The notes below the pieces were generated by a model. That model saw only the letters and a list, made by a program, of their open reading frames with translations. It had not been told where the DNA came from and did no database searches. From Glandiceps talaboti (Eukaryota > Hemichordata > Enteropneusta > Spengelidae): DNA of 64,000 nt. How positions within the stretch are numbered: position 1 is the stretch's first letter; each line of letters opens with the position of its first letter. The stretch is from contig NC_135552.1 in NCBI RefSeq assembly GCF_964340395.1, positions 1,371,001 through 1,435,000 of the forward strand. The letters are read 5' to 3'. The position numbers and the translations under genes were made by a program. Below are positions 21,898 through 31,567 of the stretch, in pieces.

Positions 21898-21977
21898 GAT
21901 CCCATCTCATTTGATACAAAAAGTGTGACAGAAATTGAGCATGTGGTGAATATAGGTAATCAGAACAGAACTGTTGG
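21898..21977 (+). CDS. KIF3B-like exon C4
   Basis: 80 bases, phases 0 and 2, acceptor 'tttatttacag'. It reads [27 protein letters not shown]. Val is changed to Asp in FVTKS, an unusual charged residue at a hydrophobic position. Confidence 0.88.
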
Positions 21978-22127
21978 GTAAGCAAGCTTCTTTTTATTCT
22001 CATTGAATTACAAGCAATGAACTTGGTCTTTGTTGTTTCACATTGTGTTGTCTAGAAAAACAATAATGAAGTAATTTTTGTTAGCACAACTAAACTGATA
22101 AGGTTCAGTAGTACATGAGGCATGGTT

Positions 22128-24178
22128 AGGAACCGGTCAGTTTCTCCAGCCTGGGGGGGGGGGGGGGGGGGCTGCGGTGGATTCTTAAATCGGGCCGACA
22201 AAAAGTCACTGACCCCACCTATCTGTAAAACCAAAAACAGGCTGACCCCCCTATCACTTAATTCTAAAACATAATGACCCCCCCCCCCCCCCATATATAA
22301 TATTCGCATGACAGGTATTTTTTTATCGTGACTCAGTGTGGACTGCTTGACTGTCTTGCATCTACTTTATAAGATCCCGGGTTAGCACTATCATATTTAT
22401 AATTATTGACTACACAGGGTAAATATATTCGAAAAGGAGTTTAATAGCATCTTGGCAGTGAAAGGTAGGAAAGCTTGAGAAGGGAATATGTACATCTCTT
22501 ATGGGGGTCCTAGGGGGTCTCCCCCTAGAAGCCCAGGAGGTTTTTAACTCTGAAAAGTCAATTTTGAGACTATTCAGACATTTTCAGAAAATAATTTGCA
22601 AGCTTTACAAGACAGCACCAACATGTAAAATGCAACTACATAAGGTTGAAATATTTTTGAAATATAGTTTTTGATAGGATCTTGACAGTAAGAGGTAGGG
22701 GAAGATCTCTTGACTAGGATGTGTACACCTCATGTGGGAGGGGGGTCCTAGGGGGTCTCCCCCTAGAAGCCCTGGAGGTTTTTAACTCTGAAAAGTCAAT
22801 TTTGAGACTATTCAGACCCTTTCAGACAATAATTTCCAAGCCTTACAAGACAACACCAATTAACATGTTAAAAGCAACTATATACATAGGGTTGAAATAC
22901 TTTTGAAATATACTTTGATAGCATCTTGACAGTAAGAGGGGAAGAGCTTGAGACTGGGATATGTCCACCTCATGTGGGGGGTCTGAGGGGGTCTCCCTCT
23001 AGAAACCCTGGAGGATTTTTACTCTTAAAGCCAATATTTAGGCTATTCAGACCCTTTCAAGCAATAACTTAATCCATGCTTTACAAGACAGCAAGTATCA
23101 GAAACTATTCTTTATAACTTACACTAAGGGTTGAAATATGTTCTTAAAAAGTTTAAATGGCATCATTATATACATGTAGGTCAGCACATCTAATGGTAGT
23201 AACATTGGTAGGGGAGATTTGGAGTTTAAGGCAATTTTAGACTATCTTGGCAAACGTTTCAGATCTTGAAAAGACAATATCATATCAAATTAGAATAGGG
23301 TGAAAATATTTAAGAAAAGTTTAATACCATTATGACAGTGAAAAGGTTGTTGGTGCATCTGATTGTTGGTTGAATGTATGAGTGACCTCTGGGGGTGAGG
23401 GAGTCCTTGGGGTTTTCCCCCTGGCAGATCTGGAGTTTTTTGCTTGAGATACTAAGGCAATGTTTAGGTTATTCATAACCTTTGAGGTAATATTTCCAAG
23501 CTTCGAAAAGCTAATGTAAAACGTTTTTAAATAAGTTTCTCATATCACATAAAATGGACACGTAACATTAGTATATAGGGGCACTAATATTGCATGTATA
23601 ATAAAGTCACCTGTATGTTAGAGAACTTTAGGTGGTCATACCTAGTGTATAATAGTAACTGGAATCTGATGAGATGTGGTGATTTGTAGTGTCAATAGCA
23701 TGACGAGTAGAACAATTTAGATTAACTTCATTTATAAATTATCTATGAAAATTACCATTACGAAACCTTCAAGTTCACTTTTGCCCCAAACTGCAATATA
23801 AGCGAAGCATTGATTGTGAAACAGCCAAGTATTTACATGACATGTTCTGTAACTAGTGTGGTAGGTAGGTAATACCGGTACATGTATATGAATATGTATA
23901 GTTAGGTTTGTACTAATAAGTAATGTTAAAGAATTCATGTAAGAAATAGGGACAAGAACAAATATTGACATGTACCACATTTCAGACAAGGCTATATGAC
24001 ATTGTAGAAAGGATTTTTTTCTTCCATCACAATCTAAAACACAATGACCCCCCTATCCACAATTTTCAAAACAGCATGACCCCCCCCCCCCCCACTGCCA
24101 ATTTCAAAAACAGGGTGACCCCCCCCCCTACCAATCCACCGCCCCCCCCCCCCAGGCCAAAGAAACTGACCGGTCCCT
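22128..24178. mobile_element. Harbinger-like non-autonomous DNA transposon (~2.05 kb) with G-rich inverted ends
   Basis: The left end is GGAACCGGTCAGTTTCT, then 'ccagcctgggggg'. The reverse complement of the right end is GGGACCGGTCAGTTTCT, then 'ttggcctgggggg'. Similarity continues inward for over 100 bases, including further C/G runs. The element is flanked by TTA on both sides (22125-22127 and 24179-24181). The empty site 'catggttaagtgtc' is seen in units 1-3 and at 25933-25946, so the 3-bp duplication TTA is directly demonstrated. A TWA duplication fits the PIF/Harbinger superfamily (established knowledge). The interior holds about four degenerate ~235-bp tandem units (22440-23400, with 'gggggtctccccctagaagc'). 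No transposase or Myb-like ORF is visible. Confidence 0.85.
22440..23480 (+). repeat. Degenerate ~235-bp tandem repeats inside the Harbinger-like element
   Basis: Recurring blocks are 'cttgacagtaagaggtagg', 'ggggggtcctagggggtctc', 'ggaggtttttaactctgaaa', 'attttgagactattcagacc' and 'aagctttacaagacagca'. They occur near 22450, 22690, 22920 and more weakly near 23180 and 23330. Similarity falls off toward the right. Confidence 0.7.
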
Positions 24179-24824
24179 TAAGTGTCTATGTGTCTGTCTA
24201 TCTCTGTCTGTCTGTCTGTCTATCTGTCTGTGTGGATGTGGATGTGTGTAAACAATTTAAAGTCAAATACTGCTGAACTGATAAGGTTCAGTAGTGCTAT
24301 AGGCATCACTAAGTGACTGTCTGTCTGTCTGTCTGTCTGTCTGATTTAGGTAAAAAAATGTGGTTTTTGGTAAAAAAATCTTAAGCTAAAAAATATAGCT
24401 GTATAGCAGCATATGTCACAGGTTTCGAGACGTTCTGCCTGCATGCACACATCAAGTTGTCGATGATGGGATACGTGAAAGTAGGTCAAATTCCATCCTC
24501 AAATTTGGGGAAAAAATTTTGGTCTCATAGTTACCTACATTCCACCAAATACCATGTGAGATATTTAGAGGTAGGTCAAAGATCATCCCCCATATTTTTG
24601 AGGGGAGGGGGGATGAAATTGGTTCTATAGTACACCATTTAAACCAAAAACTGCATCCCCAGCCCTATTGGGTTGCCTAGAATTAGACATGTGCATAATA
24701 ATTAAATTCTAAGGTCAAAGGTCATCCCCTATTTTGAGGGAAATATTTGGTCCCATAGTTACCCACATTCCACAAAATACCCGTTCTGCACATGTTGTAC
24801 ACCAGGGATCAGCGAGCATGTAAT

Positions 24825-24930
24825 TGATTTATCGATTGATCAATCAATCGATTTATTGATTGATTTGTCATTAGGTTGAATGATTGATCGATTGAATGAT
24901 TGATCCAGACAGACAGACAGACAGACACTT
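24825..24930. repeat. ATTGAT-rich palindromic block plus (CAGA)n
   Basis: The sequence 'tcgattgatcaatcaatcga' reads as its own complement and sits in a run of (ATTGAT)-like units, followed by CAGACAGA repeats. A second copy lies at about 26770-26875 in D-E unit 2. Confidence 0.75.
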
Positions 24931-25186
24931 TGCCAATTGCCTATAGCATTTCTGAACATTATCATATCAGTTCAGTTGTGCTAAAAAGAGCTGTCTGGCA
25001 GGCAGAGCTATATTAAAAGTTAGTCCTGCACCAAGAGCATAATCGTGTTTAGTACCTGTAAATCCCTGTAGCTCCTCTGATAACATAAAGTAATTGTAAT
25101 CCAACAATGTTTGCATTAGCCATTATGGTTAAAAGAGATATAAAGACAATATAATAATTTAAAATGAACGTTCATTTTTTTTTCAG

Positions 25187-25253
25187 TGCAACTAACATGA
25201 ATGAGCACAGTTCTAATTCCCATGCTGTATTCCTTACATTAGAATGTAGAGAG
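25187..25253 (+). CDS. KIF3B-like exon D1: switch I exon
   Basis: Acceptor 'ttttttttcag', donor 'GAG|gtaagt'; phase 2 in, phase 0 out (67 bases). It encodes [20 protein letters not shown] and RE, aligning with KIF3B '[23 protein letters not shown]'. The switch I motif NxxSSRSH, which contacts ATP and magnesium, has Asn for the Arg. In KIF3B about 31 residues containing the switch II motif DLAGSE follow. No such exon is present before exon E1. Confidence 0.9.
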
Positions 25254-25375
25254 GTAAGTAGTAGTATCTAATTACTGTGTTTTCACTTTAAATTTGTGTT
25301 TCTTTTTACAGCCAATTCAACAAATTAAACAATGATAATGTTTACATAGATGTTGCATGTTGATAGATTAGTACC

Positions 25376-25399
25376 GGGGGGGGGGGGGGGGGGGGGGGG
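25376..25399 (+). repeat. Poly-G run (24 G) in the D1-E1 intron
   Basis: An uninterrupted G-run after 'tagtacc'. The same place in unit 2 (27319-27331) has 13 G. The length difference is a useful marker, but it is also prone to sequencing error. Confidence 0.9.
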
Positions 25400-25568
25400 T
25401 AGTATTGGTTTCCAAGTTTACAGTGTACTTAATTCACTTGTACAGTAAAGTACTTGAACATTTTAGGACCTTTTTATCACAGTTGGATACTGATACTAAG
25501 CAGTCAATGGTTTGTCCAGTGAATAGACTTTTCAAAGAGTTTTGTGCTTTTTGTATCTTAATTTTCAG

Positions 25569-25789
25569 GGAGAACGTTCGAAAGAAGCAACAAAAATTAA
25601 TTTGCCTTTGGCAGCGTTGGATAACGTAACCTCAGCTACTCTAGTTGATGGCAAGAGTACACACATTCCATATCGTGATTCCAAATTGACCAGACTTCAA
25701 GATTCTTTAGGTGGTAATGTCAAGAAAGAGATGGTAGCTAATATCGGTCCTGCTAGATACAACTATTATGAATCTCTGACAACATTGAG
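25569..25789 (+). CDS. KIF3B-like exon E1: C-terminal motor core
   Basis: Acceptor 'cttaattttcag', donor 'TTGAG|gtatgt'; phase 0 in, phase 2 out (221 bases, 73 codons). It reads [20 protein letters not shown], then [20 protein letters not shown], then [20 protein letters not shown] and [13 protein letters not shown]. It matches KIF3B from '[20 protein letters not shown]' to 'ETLTTLR'. The conserved INxSLxxLGxV helix is altered (PLAALDNV). One residue is gained (SATLVDG) and one lost (LTRL-QDSL), both by whole codons. The [10 protein letters not shown] signature is intact. Confidence 0.92.
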
Positions 25790-25950
25790 GTATGTGATAG
25801 TTTTCTTTAGCTTAATCAGTTGGCTTCTCACCTGGCATGAGGAGAGAGAGGTACACTTCAAGTTAGTCTGGAAACTAATGTGATCTCTAACTACATGATG
25901 TCTGGCCAAAGTCTCTCAATCAGCAAAAAAGGCATGGTTAAGTGTCTATG

Positions 25951-25981
<31 letters not shown>

Positions 25982-27130
25982 TGATGTGTGTAAACAACTT
26001 AAAGTCAAATACTGCTGAACTGATAAAATTCAGTAGAGCTAAAGGCATTGCTAAGTGTCTGTCTGTGTGGATGTGTGGAAACAACTTAAAATCAAATACT
26101 GCTGGACAGATAAGGTTCAGTAGTGCGAAAGGTATCACTATCTGTCTCTCTTTGTCTGTCTGTCTGTGTGTCTGTCTGTCTGCCTGTGGATGTGTGTAAA
26201 CAACTTAAAGTCAAATACTGCTGAACACATAAGGTTCAGTAGTGCTATAGGCATCACTAAGTGCTTGTCTGTCTGTCTGTCTGTCTGATTTAGGTAAAAA
26301 AATGTGGTTTTTGGTAAAAAAAATCTTAAGCTAAAAAATATAGCTGTATAGCAGCATATGTCACAGGTTTCGAGACGTTCCGCCTGCATGCACACATCAA
26401 GTTGTAGATGATGGGATACGTGAAAGTAGGTCAAATTCCATCCTCAAATTTGGGGAAAAAATTTTGGTCTCATAGTTGCCTACATTCCACCAAATACCAT
26501 GTGAGATATTTAGAGGTAGGTCAAAGATCATCCCCCATTTTTCTGAGGGGAGGGGGGATGAAATTGGTTCTATAGTACACCATTTAAACCAAAAACTGCA
26601 TCCCCAGCCCTATTGGGTTGCCTAGAATTAGACATGTGCATAATAATTAAATTCTAAGGTCAAAGGTCATCCCCTATTTTGAGGGAAATATTTGGTCCCA
26701 TAGTTACCCACATTCCACAAAATACCCGGTCTGCACATGTTGTACACCAGGGATCAGCGAGCATGTAATTGATTTATCGATTGATCAATCAATCGATTTA
26801 TTGATTGATTTGTCATTAGGTTGAATGATTGATCGATTGAATGATTGATCCAGACAGACAGACAGACAGACACTTTGCCAATTGCCTATAGCATTTCTGA
26901 ACAAAAAATCAGTTCAGTTGTGCTAAAAAGAGCTGTCTGGCAGGCAGAGCTATATTAAAAGTTAGTCCTGCACCAAGAGCATAATCGCGTGTTTAGTACC
27001 TGTAAATCCCTGTAGCTCCTCTGATAACATAAAGTAATTGTAATCCAACAATGTTTGCATTAGCCATTATGGTTAAAAGAGATATAAAGACAATATAATA
27101 ATTTAAAATGAACGTTCATTTTTTTTTCAG

Positions 27131-27197
27131 TGCAACTAACATGAATGAGCACAGTTCTAATTCCCATGCTGTATTCCTTACATTAGAATGTAGAGAG
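27131..27197 (+). CDS. KIF3B-like exon D2: switch I exon
   Basis: 67 bases, phases 2 and 0. The protein is the same as D1, including SSNSH. Confidence 0.9.
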
Positions 27198-27503
27198 GTA
27201 AGTAGTAGTATCTAATTACTGTGTTTTCACTTTAAATTTGTGTTTCTTTTTACAGCCAATTCAACAAATTAAACAATGATAATGTTTACATAGATGTTGC
27301 ATGTTGATAGATTAGTACCGGGGGGGGGGGGTAGTAGTATTGGTTTCCAAGTTTACAATGTACTTAATTCACTTGTACAGTAAAGTACTTGAACATTTTA
27401 GGACCTTTTTATCACAGTTGGATACTGATACTAAGCAGTCAATGGTTTGTCCAGTGAATAGACTTTTCAAAGAGTTTTGTGCTTTTTGTATCTTAATTTT
27501 CAG

Positions 27504-27724
27504 GGAGAACGTTCGAAAGAAGCAACAAAAATTAATTTGCCTTTGGCAGTGTTGGATAACGTAAACTCCGCTACTCTAGTTGATGGCAAGAGTACACACA
27601 TTCCATATCGTGATTCCAAATTGACCAGACTTCAAGATTCTTTAGGTAGTAATGTCAAGAAAGTGATGGTAGCTAATATTGGTCCTGCTAGATACAACTA
27701 TGATGAATCTCTGACAACATTGAG
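27504..27724 (+). CDS. KIF3B-like exon E2: C-terminal motor core
   Basis: 221 bases, phases 0 and 2. It differs from E1 at a few residues: [14 protein letters not shown] for [27 protein letters not shown] for [13 protein letters not shown], and NYDESL for NYYESL. KVMVAN and YDESL are nearer to the KIF3B text (KTVMVAN, YNVEETL), so E2 is slightly more conservative than E1. It splices in phase to the neck exon at 29961. Confidence 0.92.
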
Positions 27725-27871
27725 GTATGTGATAGTTTTCTAAGCTTAATCAGTTGGCTTAAGATTCTCACCTGGCATGAGGAGAGAGAGGTACACTTCA
27801 AGTTAGTCTGGAAACTAATGTGGTCTCTAACTAAATCATGTCTGGCCAAAGTCTCTCAATCAGCAAAAAAG

Positions 27872-28820
27872 GTTCTTCATCCAATCAGTGAACCCCAGCA
27901 GCTATAGTGATGTAAACAGTGTATAAGTAGCATCCTGAGCTGGAAAATATACCATATTTAGATATTACATAACTGCCCTAATAAACGCTAAAGATAGTAG
28001 ATTCACCATAATCTACCGACTAGCCCACAGGTCTTCCTATATTTTTAATACAACATACTTTCCTCTAACCAAATTACTGCTCCTGTAACATAGTAGGATA
28101 AATAAAGGATCACCACTGAGAATATTAGAAGGTAAAGTCTATTGGTTTCTATAGGGTGCTGGTGCACAAACAGACCCAGTAGCCTTGCCATGCAAATGTA
28201 TAGTAGATTCACCATAATCTACCCAGTAGCCCACAGGTTTTATGAGTTCAATCTTTCCGTTTTCATAGGTGTCATAACTTGACCAATTTTCAATTGTTTT
28301 TTTAAATAGTTTATATTTTTGGAAAGGGCAACATCTGACAATTTCAAAAATAGCAGTGCTCACCACTGAAAACCGATTTATATTACCAAAAAAGGATGTT
28401 TTTCGGCACCTGTCAGTGTCAATATACAAGGTTCACACATTCTCAAAATCCCTAACCTTTGTCCGAAGTTATAGGTATCATAACTTGACCAATTTTCAAT
28501 TGTTTTTTAAATAGTTTATATTTTTGGAGAGGGCAACATCTGGCAATTTCAAAAATATCAGTGTTTACCAAAAAAAACCGACTTATATTACCGAAAACGG
28601 GCGTTTTTCAGTGCGCACCAGTGTCAATATAAAACCCGCCTATTTACTACTCTCTTAAACTTTATTAGAGACTGTGGTATATTGGTTAGAATTTGTGATT
28701 GATTAACAAAGACATGATGTTAAGGACTGTGTGGGTGGTTGTGGATGAATTTTAAATTGCATCTCATGCATCTCAGGACTTCTACAGTAAGGACTTCTAC
28801 AGACTACAGTAAGGACTTTG
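27872..28820. other. Intron with a ~205-bp duplicated block
   Basis: No exon is recognised. The block 'tcataacttgaccaattttcaattgtt' to 'tttcaaaaat..cagtg' occurs at 28268-28430 and again at 28479-28620. A shorter 'tagattcaccataatctacc' occurs at about 27998 and 28203. The minus-strand ORF 28139-28429 spans this repeat and is not supported as a gene. Confidence 0.6.
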
Positions 28821-28824
28821 ACTA

Positions 28825-29640
28825 TACTGTGAGTGGATATGTAAATGTTAATGATTATAGCTAGTGTATAGCTATGTGAGTGGATATGTAAATGGTAATG
28901 ATAGCTAGTGTAAAGGAACTAGACTATGTGAGTGGATATGTAAATGGTAACAATACTGTATAGGAACTAGACTATGTGAGTGGAGGTATAAATGGTAACA
29001 ATACTGTATAGGGACTAGACTATGTGAGTGGAGGTATAAATCGTAACAATACTGTATAGGGACTAGACTATGTGAGTGGAGGTATAAATCGTAACAATAC
29101 TGTATAGGGACTAGACTATGTGAGTGGAGGTATAAATCATAATACTGTATAGGGACTAGACTATGTGAGTGGAGGTATAAATCGTAACAATACTGTATAG
29201 GGACTAGACTATGTGAGTGGAGGTATAAATCGTAACAATACTGTATAGGGACTAGACTATGTGAGTGGAGGTATAAATCATAACAATACTGTATAGGGAC
29301 TAGACTATGTGAGTGGAGGTATAAATCGTAACAATACTGTATAGGGACTAGACTATGTGAGTGGAGGTATAAATCATAACAATACTGTATAGGGACTAGA
29401 CTATGTGAGTGGAGGTATAAATCATAACAATACTGTATAGGGACTAGACTAGTGAGTGGAGGTATAAATCATAACAATACTGTATAGGGACTAGACTATG
29501 TGAGTGGAGGTATAAATCATAACAATACTGTATAGGGACTAGACTATGTGAGTGGAGGTATAAATCATAACAATACTGTATAGGGACTAGACTATGTGAG
29601 TGGAGGTATAAATCATAACAATACTGTATAGGGACTGGAC
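28825..29640 (+). repeat. 48-bp minisatellite, ~16-17 units
   Basis: The unit is 'ggtataaatc(g/a)taacaatac' + 'tgtatagggactagactatg' + 'tgagtgga' = 48 bases. The first units (28825-29000) are more diverged and the later ones nearly uniform, with two slightly shortened units. Because 48 is a multiple of three, one minus-strand frame stays open with a 16-residue period; this is very likely chance. It lies in the intron between exons E2 and F. Confidence 0.9.
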
Positions 29641-29960
29641 AACACTTCAGTATAATTGCATGAAATGTACCAGTAGACGTTAACTGGTTACAGTACTTCA
29701 AGTGGAATTAAAGGGATGTAGGTTTGACTCCTCCATGTGTCACTATATATACTCATTATACTAAGTCTTTGATAACTATTACTGGGTAACACTTGCACAA
29801 TTAACTTGCTAATGCCATGATACAGTAAGCGATACTATCTCTTAGCTAGCTTTCTAATAAATCCTGTGGAGTGTTAGAGTCCTTAATACCCATCATTAGA
29901 TTTATCTTGAATGCAAAGATATCAATTCAACAAGCTTTCATTTCTCATCTGTTTCTATAG

Positions 29961-30127
29961 ATATAATGGCAAGAACATGAAGAATAAACCAAAGATTAAA
30001 GAGGATCCAAAGGATGCTTTACTTCGAGAATTCCAAGATGAGATTGTAAGACCAAAATCACAGCTGGATAAGAAGGGAGGAGGTGGTCAGGTGACATTAA
30101 AGAAGAGACAAAGAAGGATGACTGCAG
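29961..30127 (+). CDS. KIF3B-like exon F: neck-linker and neck region
   Basis: Acceptor 'gtttctatag', donor 'GCAG|gtatga'; phase 2 in, phase 1 out (167 bases). It encodes [40 protein letters not shown] and a basic [15 protein letters not shown] tail. KIF3B has '[40 protein letters not shown]', then a basic stretch (GRRKRREKRRE). This is the most KIF3-specific match in the gene and decides KIF3B over KIF3A or other kinesins. Pro in EIVRPKSQL would disturb the start of the coiled coil. Confidence 0.92.
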
Positions 30128-30546
30128 GTATGAATAATGATTAGAATCAAAAACTTTCCATCAGATGTATATCAGTATAAATGAAATAGTATATAGGAAA
30201 TAGGAACAGAATATCAAATACTCCATAAGAAACGAGATCTGTATCATTAACATGACTGAAAGCCCTTTTAAAAAGTTGGACCTCACTTCCTCACATTGTT
30301 ATTAAGTGATTAATCAAATTCAAATATTTGAAGGGGTTAAAAACTACTGATAAGGAACTGTTATGTAATGTCAACAGATGCTTGTCTACTGGTACTACTT
30401 TTGCCGCTGGAGGTGGATGTGTAGTTGTTAAAACTAAAACCTGAGATTGAAAACAGCTGGTTATGTGTAGTAAAATGTGGTGGTCACTGCAAAATAAACT
30501 TTTATTTGTTTTTACCATGGTCCATGTTAATGTTCAATAAAGATTT

Positions 30547-30654
30547 TCACTGCAGTATACTAGCTACGCGACCTTCCATTTCTCTGAGAATTTCTTCACC
30601 ACTTTCAGTTTTTAAGGTGACGACGGGGCCGGGCACTGTCAAGTTCTCGATCAT
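30547..30654 (-). CDS. Small minus-strand ORF, coding-like, unknown
   Basis: The 35 codons start MIENLTVPGPVVTLKTESGE and end REMEGRVASILQ, then a stop. Composition and local GC content look more coding-like than the surroundings, and the local CpG content is higher too. I recognise no family. It could be a first exon, a retrocopy fragment, or chance inside a transposon. It lies in the intron between exons F and G. Confidence 0.2.
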   Translation of the reverse strand: MIENLTVPGPVVTLKTESGEEILREMEGRVASILQ

Positions 30655-30659
30655 TTCAC

Positions 30660-31567
30660 TGTGACCTCGCTGTTATGTCTGGGTCATAGCAAATGTACAA
30701 GGTACTTGTTTCCTGAGATATGTATCAGAATGGTTTCTATCAGAATACAATAAAATGGCAATAATATCAATATTATTGACGTATTTAGCCAACTGAATAT
30801 GAGGGGTAAAATTGTTTCTGTGATAGTGCAAGCCAGAAGCGCAAGTCCACTCACCGCGACAGCAAGAGATATACAAACTTGAGCTTGTATTTCAGGGTTT
30901 TTCTCGCTGTGATTGGGCTATCAATACATCACTTGCCTCAGAACAAACTCATTTAAATTCAAACTTAAATAAACTGCCGCTCATACTGCCGCTCATATTC
31001 TGAATTTCAACTTTTAAACATCAAATGAACTTTCCCATGTGGTCCTAATAAGTCAAACACAGACTTACGATCTGTGGAATCTCGGCAAATATTACACAAC
31101 TGCATGGCATTTGATGACTTTTATTATCATAATTTATTCATGATATATACTTTCAGTCTTACGGCATCTCCAATGGTGATGTCCAATAGTATTGCAAAAC
31201 GTCATATATGATAAGTAGCTATTGCATATTTATCATTAGTTTCATGGCTACCCGGGAAATGTAATCATACAAGTTACTTGTTTGTGGGATAGGTGAAACG
31301 GTTTTTTATCAAATGCAAGTAGATGAGTGACAGCTGGGAGTGGCGGTACAGTGACTCAGTCGGCCTTTGTAGCCAGGATCAGAGAATAAATACGGAAGTG
31401 ATGTTCAGTCATTTATTGAACAAGGCCATCACCAAAGTACTCAAAACGAACAAAATTTAAGTGGTACGTGGTCCACATGGACCACCGACTTTTCGGTTTT
31501 GGTGGGCCAAAATGAAAAAGTGGTAGCTTTTTGGACACAAGACCACCACTAATATTTCGAGCCATGG
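30660..31567. mobile_element. Possible hAT-like element, right end at ~31567
   Basis: The reverse complement of the end at 31567 starts CATGGCTCGAAATATTAG, resembling the CAGGGCTCGAAAT terminus of the hAT-like element at 1167. It is preceded inward by a (ACCACC/GGTGGT)-type inverted motif (31458-31555). I could not find the matching left end or a target duplication, so the left limit given is arbitrary. Confidence 0.3.

Larger units (their letters stand above)
20660..22117 (+). repeat. Tandem kinesin cassette unit 4 (exons A4-B4-C4), most diverged
   Basis: Fourth copy, starting at 'gccagccactaatcag'. The intron after A4 is shortened (part of the segment in units 1-3 is missing) and the intron before C4 has extra sequence (about 21690-21760 and 21874-21897). 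Its exon A is the least like the others. The unit continues directly into the D-E region. Confidence 0.88.
24179..25930 (+). repeat. D-E cassette unit 1
   Basis: The unit contains exons D1 and E1 with their introns. It ends at 'gtctctcaatcagcaaaaaa', immediately followed by the start of unit 2 ('ggcatggttaagtgtctatg'). Its true left end is at about 22118, before the Harbinger-like insertion. Internal landmarks shared with unit 2 are the (CTGT)n runs, 'catcctcaaatttggggaaa', a palindromic ATTGAT block (24825-24905) and a G-run. Confidence 0.88.
25931..27871 (+). repeat. D-E cassette unit 2
   Basis: A tandem copy of the D-E unit, lacking the Harbinger-like element: 'ggcatggttaagtgtctatg' is uninterrupted at its start. 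It has an additional (CTGT)n spacer copy (about 26060-26200). It ends after 'gtctctcaatcagcaaaaaa', where homology to unit 1 stops. Confidence 0.88.

Noticed and set aside
24825-24930. CRISPR-like array or origin suggested by ATTGAT repeats
   Set aside because: There are no regular spacers; it is a short palindromic simple repeat in a eukaryotic intron, duplicated with the D-E unit.
29444-29701. Repeat protein with a 16-residue period on the minus strand
   Set aside because: It is the 48-bp minisatellite read through; no start context, splice or conservation independent of the repeat. The same holds for 58514-58810 and 59068-59409.
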